Counted from the first letter of the stretch, positions 47,189 to 57,530 are shown. The stretch is DNA of 64,000 bases from Erysipelatoclostridium sp. An173 (GCF_002160495.1 NZ_NFKR01000010.1:29428-93427); one strand, 5' to 3'. Numbers and translations: made by a program. Notes: generated from the sequence alone by a model not told the origin.

Positions 47189-50100
47189 ATGAGTTTAAGC
47201 CAATGGAAAATGAATCGTTTGGGATTAGTTGATTTCTGGTGTTATGAAAATGATGAATTTAATTTTGAAAATGGTCATATGTTACTTAGAGGAAGCAACG
47301 GAAGTGGAAAATCAGTTACAATGCAAAGCATGATTCCATTATTATTAGATGGGAATCGTAGCAGTGAAAGGTTGGATCCTTTTGGTACCCGTTCTAGAAA
47401 AATGGATACATATTTAATTGATGAAAACTCTGACCGTGATGAAAGAATTGGTTATTTATATTTGGAATTTAAAAGGTTAGCTAGTGATGTATTTAAAACA
47501 ATTGGTATGGGGATACGAGCACGAAAAAACAAACCATTGGATACTTGGTATTTTGTAATTGAAGATAATCGTCGAGTCAATATTGATTTTAAATTAATGG
47601 AAAATCATTTTACATTGACAAAGAAACAATTAGAAAACGTACTTGGTGATCAAGTAATTTCTAGCCAAAAAGAATATATGCGCAAAGTAAATGATAGCTT
47701 ATTTGGTTTTGAAAATATTGATGATTATAAAGATGCAATTGATCTATTGTTGCAATTACGTTCTCCAAAATTATCTAATTCTTTGAGTCCTTCTAAAATC
47801 AATGAAATACTAGCTCAGTCATTGCAACCGTTAAGTGAAGATGATTTACGCCCAATGAGTGAAGCAATAACGAGTATGGATAATCTTCAAGATGATCTAG
47901 AAAATTTAAATACTAGTTACGATGCTGCTAAACGAATTAATCAAGCATATGATGTTTATAATAAGGTGATTTTAGTTGATAAATGGCAAAAATTTAGTCG
48001 TGAAAATGAGCAAAAAAATCATATTATTAAAGATATTGAAGAAAAAGAATCAAATTTAAGAAAAATTGATGCTGAATATTATCAATTGCAAGAAGATTTA
48101 CAAAAAAATAAAATTAATTTAGAAATTAAACAAAGCGAGAAAAAGGATTTGATCAATCCTAATATTGAAAATATGCATGATGAATTAGTAAATTTAAAAA
48201 ATCAAAATCAATTATTTTCTAACCAGATTAATCAAAAAGAAGAACAACATGAAAACAAAACTAACAAAGTAATTGATTTACAAAATGAAATTGAAAAATA
48301 CCAAAATGAAATATACCAGCTAGAAAAAGAATATAACAATATTACTAATACATTAAATCACATTGTAGAAGATTTTCCTTTTAGTGAACATAGCGTTATT
48401 AAAGAAGCATTAAATAATAATGAAGCAATAGATTTTGAATATACTAAAAATTGTTTAAAACAAGAAAAAAATAAAACACAAAATATTATTAATCTATTTA
48501 ATCAACATGATTCAATCTATAGACAAATACAAAGCATTAATGATGAAATAGCTGTATATAATAATGATCTAACTAAATGGAGTCAAAAATATCAAAATGC
48601 AACGAACCAATACTCTAATTGTGTTAATCAATATCAAGAATATTTTTATCAGTTTAATGAAATAAATCGTATTTTAAAACTTAGTAATTTAGAAATCGAA
48701 GAAATGACTAATCATTTAATTGATTACGAGTATAATCAAGAATATACACCAATTTATAACATAGTCCATAATAATTATTTAAAACAACTGGAGCAACTTA
48801 CTAATGAGCTTGCTTCTTTAAAAACAACATTAAGACAGCATCATGACCAATATCGAGCTTTAGAAAACGAATACCAAAACTGGCTCAATAAAACGGACAT
48901 TGAACCAATTCGTGATGAATTAACAACTCTTTATCGTCAAAATTTAGCTAATAAGCATATTGAATATACACCATTATTTAAATTATTAGAATTTGATCAA
49001 TCTCTAGACCAAGATGCTAAAAATAAAATAGAAGAGATTTTATCACAAATGCATTTATTAGATGCAATTGTCATAGAAGAAAAGTGGCAGGAATTATTGA
49101 TTAATGGTGATGATTTAGGACATGATTATTATCTATGGACTAAAAACAATCTTAATGATTTAAAGACGGTATTATTAACAATGCCGTTTGACAAAAATAG
49201 TTTATTGAGTTCATTAGCACAATTGGGAATTGAGTTAACAGGGACATTAGATATCAATGAACGCTATTTTAAAAATGGTATTCTAGAGGGTTCTATTGAC
49301 GGAAATATTAATTCTAATTATATTGGTTTTCAAAGCCGTGAACAATATCGTCAAAAGAAATTAGAACAATTAAAACAGGAATTAGAAAATGAAGATCATC
49401 AAATCAAATTAATTGATAATGATATCATCAATTTAAATGATTCAGTTGCTTTATTAAAACAAGAAATGCAATCTTTTAAAGATGAAAAAGAACTTAAAAC
49501 AGCATATTTACAAATAGAACGAACGCAAAAAGAAATTGATTTTATTCAGGATAAAATCAATCAATTAAATAAACATAAAAAAGATAAAGAAAATATGTTG
49601 GAAAACATTTATTCACAAATAAAACAAGATTGTAGTGAATTATTGATTAATGTTTCTAAAGGAGCAGTAATAAATAGACTTGAAAGTATTGAAGAGTATG
49701 TTAATAAGTTAGATGAATTAAAAAACAATTTAGATCACATTACTAACATAAAATCACTCTTAACAATTAATCAAGATAATTTACTAGAATATCAAGATGA
49801 TGTTGATTTACTTTATAGTGAAATAGCTACTTTAAAACATAATTATCAAATCAATCAAGGTAAAATTAAAACTATTGAACAACAATTACAAGAAGCCGGG
49901 TATACCGATTTACAACTTAAATTAGAACAACTTGATCAAGAAATCATCGCTTTGCAACAAGCCATTGAAGATAATGTATCGTCATCTTCAACTAAAAAAG
50001 CTGAACAAGCCTATAATAAAGAAGAATTAAATAATTTAAAAGAACAATTAGTTTTACAAGAAAAATGTACTCAAAAATACCACGATATCTTAATGCAGGA

Positions 50101-51181
50101 ACTACAATATGGTTTTATCTTTACTGAAGATGATAATTTGTTTAAAAATATAAAACAACTAGCTAGTAAAATTAAAATTACTAAATCAGTTAATGAATAT
50201 GCAACTAGTTTACAAGGAGTCTTTTTTGAACAAGCATCTTATTTGTCGCAATATCATTTAACTCATGAAGTTGATGAATTATGTCATGAAGCTGATGATG
50301 TCAATGGTCACTTTATAATTAAAGCTACTTATTTAGGAAAGAAAATACCATTTAAAGAGTTACTAAATATTTTACAAGAACGAATTGAATCGCAAAAAAT
50401 GTTAATTCAAGAAGAGGATCGTCATATTTTTGAAGAAATTTTAGTAAATACAATTGGTAAAAAAATAAGAGATCGTATTCAAGCAAGTCGACGTTGGGTT
50501 GACAAGATGGAACGGTATATAAAAGATATGAACACTAGCAGTGGATTGCAATTGACTTTAAGATGGCAAAGTAAAAAATCTTTGGCTGATGATGAATTGG
50601 ATATTCAAGATTTAGTTAAATTACTAGAAAAAGATTATCGTGTTTTAAAAGACAGTGATCGGCAAAAAATATCCCAGCATTTTAGGACCAAGATTGAAAA
50701 TGCACGGCGATTAAGCCTTGATGAAAATATAACGGCCTCATTTCATCAATTAATTAAAGAAGTAATGGATTATCGTCAATGGTTTGAATTTGTATTATAT
50801 GCGAAAAAACCTAATGAAAATCGTAAAGAATTAACCAATAGAGTCTTTTTTGCATATAGTGGTGGTGAAAAAGCAATCTCAATGTATGTACCGCTATTTT
50901 CTGCAGTTGCAGCGAAATTTGAAAGTGCTAGATCTGATGCTCCGCATTTGATTGCTTTAGATGAAGCTTTTGCAGGAGTTGATGAAAATAATATTGATAA
51001 TTTATTTGCTTTAATAACTAAATTTGATTTTGATTATATTATGAATTCACAAGTTTTATGGGGTGATTATCCTTCTTGTAAATCGCTAGCTATTTATGAA
51101 TTATTTAGACCTAATAATGCTCCGTTTGTTACTAAAGTAGCCTATAAGTGGAACGGACATATCCGTAAAGCCGTTATCTGA
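47189..51181 (+). CDS. jetC: Wadjet JetC SMC-like ATPase
   Basis: 1330 aa. Head domain halves at each end: Walker A LRGSNGSGKSVTMQ (~35-45), signature YSGGEKAIS (~1221) and Walker B LIALDEAFAGVD (~1253). Between are two long coiled-coil arms (Q/N/E/K-rich, ~260-560 and ~690-1000) with a hinge region in the middle. Matches TIGR02680. It is the DNA-extruding motor of the plasmid-defence complex. The TGATG overlap couples it to jetD. Confidence 0.93.
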   Translation: MSLSQWKMNRLGLVDFWCYENDEFNFENGHMLLRGSNGSGKSVTMQSMIPLLLDGNRSSERLDPFGTRSRKMDTYLIDENSDRDERIGYLYLEFKRLASDVFKTIGMGIRARKNKPLDTWYFVIEDNRRVNIDFKLMENHFTLTKKQLENVLGDQVISSQKEYMRKVNDSLFGFENIDDYKDAIDLLLQLRSPKLSNSLSPSKINEILAQSLQPLSEDDLRPMSEAITSMDNLQDDLENLNTSYDAAKRINQAYDVYNKVILVDKWQKFSRENEQKNHIIKDIEEKESNLRKIDAEYYQLQEDLQKNKINLEIKQSEKKDLINPNIENMHDELVNLKNQNQLFSNQINQKEEQHENKTNKVIDLQNEIEKYQNEIYQLEKEYNNITNTLNHIVEDFPFSEHSVIKEALNNNEAIDFEYTKNCLKQEKNKTQNIINLFNQHDSIYRQIQSINDEIAVYNNDLTKWSQKYQNATNQYSNCVNQYQEYFYQFNEINRILKLSNLEIEEMTNHLIDYEYNQEYTPIYNIVHNNYLKQLEQLTNELASLKTTLRQHHDQYRALENEYQNWLNKTDIEPIRDELTTLYRQNLANKHIEYTPLFKLLEFDQSLDQDAKNKIEEILSQMHLLDAIVIEEKWQELLINGDDLGHDYYLWTKNNLNDLKTVLLTMPFDKNSLLSSLAQLGIELTGTLDINERYFKNGILEGSIDGNINSNYIGFQSREQYRQKKLEQLKQELENEDHQIKLIDNDIINLNDSVALLKQEMQSFKDEKELKTAYLQIERTQKEIDFIQDKINQLNKHKKDKENMLENIYSQIKQDCSELLINVSKGAVINRLESIEEYVNKLDELKNNLDHITNIKSLLTINQDNLLEYQDDVDLLYSEIATLKHNYQINQGKIKTIEQQLQEAGYTDLQLKLEQLDQEIIALQQAIEDNVSSSSTKKAEQAYNKEELNNLKEQLVLQEKCTQKYHDILMQELQYGFIFTEDDNLFKNIKQLASKIKITKSVNEYATSLQGVFFEQASYLSQYHLTHEVDELCHEADDVNGHFIIKATYLGKKIPFKELLNILQERIESQKMLIQEEDRHIFEEILVNTIGKKIRDRIQASRRWVDKMERYIKDMNTSSGLQLTLRWQSKKSLADDELDIQDLVKLLEKDYRVLKDSDRQKISQHFRTKIENARRLSLDENITASFHQLIKEVMDYRQWFEFVLYAKKPNENRKELTNRVFFAYSGGEKAISMYVPLFSAVAAKFESARSDAPHLIALDEAFAGVDENNIDNLFALITKFDFDYIMNSQVLWGDYPSCKSLAIYELFRPNNAPFVTKVAYKWNGHIRKAVI

Positions 51182-52431
51182 TGATATCAAAAGATTGTAT
51201 CGAATATTTTAAACATCCCGGTTTTAAAAGATTTAACGAAGCCTGGATTAGAAAATATCAAAGTTTAGGGCATTTAGGTGGACAAATAATTTTACACGAA
51301 TTAACATCTCTAGAACAAGAAACAATAGGTGCTTTATTAGGTGTTGATTTAACTAATGGCACATTAAAATTAAGTTATAATAAATTTAATCAATTATTAC
51401 AAGAAACAAAATTTGAAGGAATTAATTATTTAGATGTTCTAAAAAAAGTAGCTACCAAACCTATAGTTACTAATAAAGAAATAAATTCTCAAAAATTAGT
51501 ACTGATTGAAAATTTCAAAAAATACTTTATTACTAAATATCAACAAAAACGTTGTTATCCATGGCTAAAAGAATATTTAGACAATGATAGGCAAGTAAAT
51601 CGTTATATTTATAATAATGAAAATGAATTTTTATTATTATTGGATAAAATAGCAACAGCATTAAATAATTTACCAGTTTATCACAATCAATACCTTTTAT
51701 TACCAGTTTTTAGTCAAAAAATTACTAGTGATCCTCATTTTTTTGATCAGGATTTCCACAAAAAGTTATTAATTGATGGGATTATCATGTTATTAAAAAT
51801 TGATAAGCAAAAATTAACGCTCCATAAAGTAAATGAGATTTTGTTTCAAGCTGGCTTACTAAAAGATGATTTGTCCAATAACTGTTATATTTGCCATCTT
51901 AAACCCGATGGTGCTTCAAATTGGGAAGGATTTTATCAAAACTATGAACCATGGAATATGAATCTCTATAACTTGATGCAAGTAAATCAAAAGTTTAAAG
52001 TAATGCATGTTTATATTGTTGAAAACCCATCAGTTTTTCGAGTTTTAGTAAATTATATTAAAGATAAGCAGCTAGATGTAGGGTTGATTTGCAGCAATGG
52101 GCAAATTAATTTATGTACTTATATGTTATTAGATTTTTTAAGCCAAAGTGGTTGCAACCTATATTATGCAGGTGATTTTGATCCGGAAGGATTATTAATT
52201 AGTGATAAATTGAAACAAAGATATTTAGACTCCCTTAATTTGTGGGGCTATAGTAAAGAAAATTTTTATCAAATTTTATCTAAGCAGCAACATCTCTCTA
52301 GTAAAAGATTAAAAAAGCTTAGTAATCTTCAAACCCCTGTATTAAAAAATATTGCTGATTTAATAATTAAAAATACTGCTTTTGGCTATCAGGAAGGCCT
52401 GATTTCTTTCTATAAAAAAACGATTAAGTAA
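51181..52431 (+). CDS. jetD: Wadjet JetD nuclease (DUF2399 Toprim type)
   Basis: 416 aa. The C-terminal Toprim fold shows LYYAGDFDPEGLLISDKL (~330) with acidic metal ligands, preceded by MHVYIVENPSVFRVL; together this is TIGR02679/DUF2399. JetD is the topoisomerase VI A-like nuclease that cuts DNA after extrusion. The hairpin at 52430-52467 ends the operon. Confidence 0.9.
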   Translation: MISKDCIEYFKHPGFKRFNEAWIRKYQSLGHLGGQIILHELTSLEQETIGALLGVDLTNGTLKLSYNKFNQLLQETKFEGINYLDVLKKVATKPIVTNKEINSQKLVLIENFKKYFITKYQQKRCYPWLKEYLDNDRQVNRYIYNNENEFLLLLDKIATALNNLPVYHNQYLLLPVFSQKITSDPHFFDQDFHKKLLIDGIIMLLKIDKQKLTLHKVNEILFQAGLLKDDLSNNCYICHLKPDGASNWEGFYQNYEPWNMNLYNLMQVNQKFKVMHVYIVENPSVFRVLVNYIKDKQLDVGLICSNGQINLCTYMLLDFLSQSGCNLYYAGDFDPEGLLISDKLKQRYLDSLNLWGYSKENFYQILSKQQHLSSKRLKKLSNLQTPVLKNIADLIIKNTAFGYQEGLISFYKKTIK

Positions 52432-52467
52432 AAACCTCAAGAGAATATTTCACTTTTGAGGCTTTTT
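52430..52467 (+). terminator. terminator of the Wadjet operon
   Basis: CCTCAA and TTGAGG form a short stem with flanking A and T runs (AAAAA upstream, CTTTTT downstream) right after the jetD stop. Confidence 0.6.
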
Positions 52468-52489
52468 AGTTTCAATATTATTTCTTAGG

Positions 52490-53055
52490 GTAAGTGATCT
52501 ATAATTAACACACTATAAGTGAACCAATGATTGTGAGATAATACTTACAAATGAGGTCGTATGAGCAAAAATATTTTCATCCAGTTGGAATATAATGGTT
52601 TTAGATTAAAGCTTTTCCCCGGTTTCGATGAAGAACTGCTTAAATCTGTTATCAGATGCTGTGTTTATCATTTCTAATAGAACCAGAAAATCGATTAAGG
52701 TTCTTCACTGGTGCATCAATGGTTTTGAACTTTATACTAAGACCGTTACCGACAAATCTAAATATCAATGGCCAAGCAATGAAAATGAAGCTATGCTGAT
52801 CACTAAAAAACAGCTTAGCTGGCTGCTCGATGGTTTGAGTATCCATCAGTCCAAAACATTCCATGAAATGAAACAAAGGATTTTTTGATCCAGGCTAAAA
52901 AAAAGGTATCAAGTTCTTGATACCTGAGCTTTCTTTATGTTCCATGGCATTAATGATTCCAGTTCATCAGCCTCATCAAACAGGTGGATATTTTAATGTG
53001 CTGACGATACCATGTTAATGGTGTGACGACAGTGTGTTAATTATAGACCACTTAC
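52490..53055. mobile_element. 566-bp deletion derivative of the IS66 element
   Basis: Terminal repeats as in 2546-5049 lie at 52490-52514 (one mismatch, GTGATC) and 53031-53055 (perfect). Inside are the start of the tnpA leader, the end of tnpA (IQLEYNGFRLKLFPGFD), most of tnpB on +, the shared terminator, and the last codons of tnpC on -. The tnpC deletion junction carries GATGAACTGG, which occurs at both ends of intact tnpC, so slippage between these copies likely made it. No target duplication seen (TTCTTAGG/GCTTTAGA). Confidence 0.85.
52628..52888 (+). pseudogene. truncated IS66 tnpB
   Basis: The frame from SDAVFIISNRTRKSIKVLHWCINGFELYTKT to the C-terminus KTFHEMKQRIF is nearly identical to the complete tnpB at 4324-4680, but the first ~40 residues (ITGRTDFRKGM region) are missing. 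It is part of the 566-bp derivative and cannot function alone, though it could be mobilised by the complete element. Confidence 0.85.
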
Positions 53056-53058
53056 GCT

Positions 53059-53583
53059 TTAGATACCTTTTTTAGTACGAATTGATGGATTTTTTTGCAT
53101 GAAAAATTCTTTTAGTTCATATTTTTTAGCAATATCTTTATTAAAAATAATATATTGTTTAGCTTTGGAAACAACTAAAACATAATTAGTAGTTTCTAGA
53201 TATTGATTAAAGTGCTGGTAATTAATATCAACATGGGCATTAGTATTTGTATTTGTTATTGCTAAAAATTGATCATCAAATTTATATTTATAAATAATTT
53301 CATCACCAGTATTTGTTTCTTGGAATCGTTCATAGATAAGATGAGAATAATTTTTCTTTTGTCTATATAAAAAATATTGAAGTACAGCAATAGCAACTAT
53401 AACTATCAAAAATAAAACAATATTTGTTGCAAGATTATTTTGTAAACAATTTATTAATACATAAATTAAGATAAAAATTGAACCACCATTAATAATATAA
53501 ACATTTCTTTTAGGAAACATCGCTTCAGATATTTCATTAGAATCACTAATTTTAAATGTACATATAATCTCCATAAAATTCAC
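53059..53583 (-). CDS. YcxB-like membrane protein
   Basis: 174 aa. Two membrane segments (~28-45 and ~52-72) follow a short N-terminal strand, then a soluble C-terminal PH-like domain (YKYKFDDQFLAITNTNTNAHVDINYQHFNQYLETTNYVLVVSKAKQYIIFNKD), the YcxB-like arrangement. Function unknown. Its stop lies 4 bp from the IS66 derivative end, so the element may have affected its 3' end or terminator. It follows the TetR gene on the same strand (28 bp apart). Confidence 0.75.
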   Translation of the reverse strand: MNFMEIICTFKISDSNEISEAMFPKRNVYIINGGSIFILIYVLINCLQNNLATNIVLFLIVIVAIAVLQYFLYRQKKNYSHLIYERFQETNTGDEIIYKYKFDDQFLAITNTNTNAHVDINYQHFNQYLETTNYVLVVSKAKQYIIFNKDIAKKYELKEFFMQKNPSIRTKKGI

Positions 53584-53611
53584 TTCCTTTAAATTTAGTC
53601 AATTAAATAAT

Positions 53612-54184
53612 TTAGATTTCAATTATCCTACTATCAACTTGCAACGCTAGTGAAATACTTTTAATAAATTCTTTTCGAACATCATCAATTAAATTCAAAC
53701 ACCATTTAATACCACAACCAAAACAAATTTGAGAACACATATCATAAAGTTCTTCAGGATTAGATTGATTATGAATTTGATTACTTTCCTGAGCCTTTTT
53801 TATTAAAATACAAACAACCGTTTTTACCATATCAATTTCATCAAAAGTTCCATGATTGTTTTTAAGATTTGTGATAAAAAGCTGAGCATATAAATCCTTA
53901 GTAAATACCTGCATTCGTTCAATAATTAGATCAAAGACATAGATGATTTGTTGCCAGTAATTATCAGCAGAAGTAATATTAACAATCAAATCATATAATT
54001 CATCATTAATTTGATCAAAAAAATAAGTTAATATATCTTCTTTTGATGAAATATAACGATAAAAAGTTGTTTTAGTTATATTACATTTGTCACATATATC
54101 ATTAATAGTTACATTATCATACCCTTTTTCTTTAAATAAATTATATGAAATACTAATTATATTCTTTTTAACATCTTTGTACAT
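53612..54184 (-). CDS. TetR-family transcriptional regulator
   Basis: 190 aa. The N-terminal HTH is typical: KKNIISISYNLFKEKGYDNVTINDICDKCNITKTTFYRYISSKEDIL. The C-terminal ligand domain is helical with Cys near the dimer region (MCSQICFGCGIKWCL). It is divergent from the OYE/FAD oxidoreductase gene, with a 26-bp palindrome between them, and probably represses it. The ligand is unknown. Confidence 0.9.
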   Translation of the reverse strand: MYKDVKKNIISISYNLFKEKGYDNVTINDICDKCNITKTTFYRYISSKEDILTYFFDQINDELYDLIVNITSADNYWQQIIYVFDLIIERMQVFTKDLYAQLFITNLKNNHGTFDEIDMVKTVVCILIKKAQESNQIHNQSNPEELYDMCSQICFGCGIKWCLNLIDDVRKEFIKSISLALQVDSRIIEI

Positions 54185-54236
54185 ATTATCACCATTTTTA
54201 CTATAACAAATATTTAATGTAGATGCAAAAAAGATA

Positions 54237-54265
54237 TTGATGAAAGCGCTTTATAGATGTAAAAT
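54237..54265 (+). promoter_or_regulatory. promoter of the oxidoreductase gene, with cre-like site
   Basis: TTGATG (54237-54242), 17 bp, TAAAAT (54260-54265). A cre-like TGAAAGCGCTTTAT (54241-54254) lies between the two boxes, suggesting possible CcpA control. Confidence 0.5.
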
Positions 54266-54285
54266 ATTACTAGAGTAACATTTTA
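54260..54285. promoter_or_regulatory. candidate TetR operator palindrome
   Basis: TAAAATATTACT-AG-AGTAACATTTTA: 12-bp half-sites with one mismatch, overlapping the -10 box of the oxidoreductase promoter. The position is right for repression by the divergent TetR protein. Confidence 0.6.
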
Positions 54286-54313
54286 TAATACCGTGTTGTA
54301 GGAGGGAATTAAA

Positions 54314-56254
54314 ATGAATTATGAAAAATTATTTACACCAATGAAAATAGGTAAGATGGAAGTAAAAAACCGTTTATCTTTTTCACCAATGGGGACAAAC
54401 TCAGCATTTACTAATGGTCGAAAAGATGAACAAGAAATTGATTATTTCATTCGCCGTGCTAAAGGTGGCGTAGGGATGATTGTTAATGGTTGTCAAATGT
54501 TAAATGAAGCAATCGCCCAAGGGTCAATGGAAGGATATCTCGACAGTTATACAGTTTTACCAGCACTTACAAGTATGGTTGATGGGGTTCACCGTTATGG
54601 TGCTAGAATTATTTGTCAAATTTCACCAGGTACAGGAAGAAATGCTTTCCCTGATACTAACGGAAATCCGCCAATGTCAGCTTCTGCTATTCCAAGTGCT
54701 TTTGATCCAAATATTATTTGTCATGCTTTAACAAAAGATGAAATTAGTAATATTATGAAAATGACAGAATTTGCAGCTGGTGTTGCACGTGACGCTGGAT
54801 ATGATGGTATTGAAATTCATGCTCATGCAGGATATTTAATTGACCAGTTTATGTCTCCTTGCTGGAACAAAAGAACTGATGAATATGGAGGATCATTTGA
54901 AAATAGAGCTAGATTTCCACGAGAAATGGTTGCTGCTATTAGAAGAGCTGTTGGGCCTGATATGCCAATTATTTTCCGTATTTCATTAGATCATCGTTTT
55001 GAAGGCGGTCGTACTTTAGAAGAATCAATGAAATTATTAGAAGCTTTAGATGATGGAAACATTGATGCTTTTGATATTGATGCTGGAAGTTATGAAACAT
55101 TAGATTATATTTTCCCACCAGCATATTTAGGAACAGCTTGTATGGATTATGTTTGTAAAGAAGCTAGAAAACATACTAATAAACCACTTTTAAATGCTGG
55201 AAATCATGATCCTGAATCAGCCCTTAGATTAATTGAATCTGGTGAAGCAGATTTTGCATCATTAGGTAGACCTTTGATTGCTGATCCTGATTTACCAAAA
55301 AAATTAATGAAGGGATTAAGAAAAGAAGTAAGACCATGTATTCGCTGTAATGAATTCTGTATTGGACGTATTTGGAATAATCATACTAAATTAGGATGTG
55401 CTGTTAATACTGAGGCAATGGAAGAAGTAAGATTCCATCTTGAAAAAACAGATGATCCTAAAAATGTTGTTATTGTTGGTGCAGGGCCTGCTGGTTTAGA
55501 AGCTGCCAGAGTTGCGGCATTAGAAGGACATCATGTTTCAATTTATGATAAAGGTAGTCGTTTAGGTGGAACAATGAGAACAATTGCTACAGCTAAATTT
55601 AAAACAAAGATTAAAGAATTAGCAGATTATTTTGAATACCAGTTAGATAAATTAGGTGTTGACGTTCATTTAAATACTACTGTAACTGGTGAAGAAGAAT
55701 TTTTAGAAAAAGCAGATGTAATCTTTGTAGGAACAGGAACCGTACCAGTAATTCCAAATATTCCAGGTATTGATAATAGTAAGGTTATTGATATTATGAC
55801 AGCGCATAGTGATGAAAGCTTAATTAAAGGTGACGATATTGTTATTTGTGGTGGCGGACTTTCTGGATGTGACGCAGCTTTAGAACTTGCAAGTGAAAAA
55901 GGTAAAAAAGTTACAATTATTGAAATGACTGAAGAATGTGCCAAAGATGCTATGTTTATTAATAAGATTACATTATTTAATCAATTAGCTAAAAATAATG
56001 TTACTTTAATGACAAACACTAAAGTTGTTTCAATTGATGATGATGGTGTCCATGTTGAAACTTCTAAAGGAGAAAAAATTGTTGAAGCAGATACAATTAT
56101 TTCAGCCTTTGGTATGAAACCATTAACTGATATTGCTGATATAATTGACAGTAAATATCATAATAAAACTCGTAAAATTGGAGACTTATATAAAATTGGA
56201 AAAATCGGTAATGCTATTCGTGAAGGATATTATGCCGGTTCATCAATTGACTAG
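54314..56254 (+). CDS. NADH:flavin oxidoreductase, OYE/2,4-dienoyl-CoA reductase type (BaiCD-like)
   Basis: 646 aa with three parts. An FMN TIM barrel (1-~335; LFTPMKIGKMEVKNRLSFSPM, EIHAHAGYLIDQFMSP, ASLGRPLIADP). A 4Fe-4S cluster CIRCNEFC...GC near 341-361. A FAD/NAD module with VVIVGAGPAGLEAARVA (~384) and VICGGGLSGCDAALELA (~508). These enzymes reduce enone double bonds; gut relatives act on bile acids, steroids, enoates or cinnamates. TetR control suggests an exogenous substrate. Single gene, with GGAGGG before the ATG. Confidence 0.9.
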   Translation: MNYEKLFTPMKIGKMEVKNRLSFSPMGTNSAFTNGRKDEQEIDYFIRRAKGGVGMIVNGCQMLNEAIAQGSMEGYLDSYTVLPALTSMVDGVHRYGARIICQISPGTGRNAFPDTNGNPPMSASAIPSAFDPNIICHALTKDEISNIMKMTEFAAGVARDAGYDGIEIHAHAGYLIDQFMSPCWNKRTDEYGGSFENRARFPREMVAAIRRAVGPDMPIIFRISLDHRFEGGRTLEESMKLLEALDDGNIDAFDIDAGSYETLDYIFPPAYLGTACMDYVCKEARKHTNKPLLNAGNHDPESALRLIESGEADFASLGRPLIADPDLPKKLMKGLRKEVRPCIRCNEFCIGRIWNNHTKLGCAVNTEAMEEVRFHLEKTDDPKNVVIVGAGPAGLEAARVAALEGHHVSIYDKGSRLGGTMRTIATAKFKTKIKELADYFEYQLDKLGVDVHLNTTVTGEEEFLEKADVIFVGTGTVPVIPNIPGIDNSKVIDIMTAHSDESLIKGDDIVICGGGLSGCDAALELASEKGKKVTIIEMTEECAKDAMFINKITLFNQLAKNNVTLMTNTKVVSIDDDGVHVETSKGEKIVEADTIISAFGMKPLTDIADIIDSKYHNKTRKIGDLYKIGKIGNAIREGYYAGSSID

Positions 56255-56256
56255 TT

Positions 56257-56286
56257 AAAAGGCTATGCTTTAAAACATAGCCTTTT
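56257..56286 (+). terminator. terminator after the oxidoreductase gene
   Basis: AAAAGGCTATG and CATAGCCTTTT form an 11-bp stem directly after the stop codon. Confidence 0.8.
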
Positions 56287-56772
56287 AATATTTATAATTG
56301 TATAAATATATTGACTTAAGTTAGTTGAACATATGAAAGTATGTTAAAACCATGGAGTGGTAAGTAGTTATGCAAAAAAATCTTTTTGAGGAAAGCGATA
56401 GCTTGAATGAAGAATGAAAGTAGCGCCTTGAGATGCAAACAAATAGTAGAGACTTATAGTTGTACTAAAAATGTGCCTTTAATAATTTAGATGATGAATC
56501 ATTAAAAATAAAGAATCCAATAAAAGCAAGAATCATTGTAATTGTTTCTAGAATAGTAAAAAATATTTTTTGTTATATTTACTCATACAATTGACTACCA
56601 TATATTACTTATAACTAATATTGGAATGCCTGGATTGCTTATTAGTTTATCTTAATTATAAGTTTTAAAAACTTATAAATTTTAATGAAATTTGAATATT
56701 AAATAATCAATGATATTCAACAAAATCGCTTCATGTTATAATTAAGATAACAAGTAACAAGGAGGAAGGAAA
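56287..56772. other. intergenic region, promoter of the TIGR00266 gene
   Basis: 486 bp without a gene. Scattered short coding-like debris (e.g. after ATG 56370) is too short to call. TGTTATAAT at 56734-56742 is an extended -10 in front of the TIGR00266 gene. Confidence 0.45.
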
Positions 56773-57468
56773 ATGAGATACAAAATATTAGGTGACTCGG
56801 ATTGTCCATTAGTGCATATTGAATTAGGGATGAATGAAAAAGCTAAGATTGAAAGAGGCGCTATGGCTTATGTTTCTAATGTTGATTTAGAAGGGAAAAT
56901 GAATAGTTCTAAAAAAGGCCTTGGTGGTGTTTTAGGAGCAATAGGCAGAAGTCTTACTAGTGGTGAAAGTATGTTTATGACACATGCAACAGGAAATAGT
57001 AATGATGCATATATCGGAATTGCACCTGCTATTCCAGGTAAGATTCATTGTTTACATGTAGAAGCAAATAAACAATATTGTTTAAATACTGGAGCTTTTT
57101 TAGCCAGTGATGAAAGTGTTGATTATATTATGAAATCACAAAATGTTGGAAAAGCATTGTTTGGGGGAACTGGTGGCTTCTTTATTATGCAAAGTCAAGG
57201 TGAAGGAGATCTTTTAGTAAGTGCTTTTGGAGATATTTTGCCACTAGAAGTGACTCCTGATTATCCTGTTACAATTGATAATGAACATGTTGTTGCCTGG
57301 GATGCTTCTTTAAATTATGATATTCATGTTGCTAGTGGGTTATTTGGTTTTACGACGGGTGAAGGTCTTGTTAATGAGTTTCATGGTAGTGGAACAGTTT
57401 TAATTCAAACTAGAAATGTTCATAATTTAGCGGATGCAATACGCCCATTTTTACCATCATCTAACTGA
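56773..57468 (+). CDS. TIGR00266/AIM24 family protein
   Basis: 231 aa, normal length. KIERGAMAYVSNVDLEGKM, MFMTHATG, PGKIHCLHVE, GTGGFFIMQSQGEGDLLVSAFG and HVVAWDASLNYDI fit the beta-prism AIM24/TIGR00266 fold. Its role is not known; some relatives associate with membranes. GGAGGAAGG precedes the ATG, and a hairpin follows the stop. Confidence 0.9.
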   Translation: MRYKILGDSDCPLVHIELGMNEKAKIERGAMAYVSNVDLEGKMNSSKKGLGGVLGAIGRSLTSGESMFMTHATGNSNDAYIGIAPAIPGKIHCLHVEANKQYCLNTGAFLASDESVDYIMKSQNVGKALFGGTGGFFIMQSQGEGDLLVSAFGDILPLEVTPDYPVTIDNEHVVAWDASLNYDIHVASGLFGFTTGEGLVNEFHGSGTVLIQTRNVHNLADAIRPFLPSSN

Positions 57469-57484
57469 TTAAGTAAAAAGATTT

Positions 57485-57530
57485 AATGAGATGAACCGTA
57501 TTATATTAATAATGACGGTTCATTTTCATT
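57485..57530 (+). terminator. terminator after the TIGR00266 gene
   Basis: ATGAACCGT (57491-57499) and ACGGTTCAT (57515-57523) form a 9-bp stem, extended by AATGA/TCATT. Confidence 0.6.
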
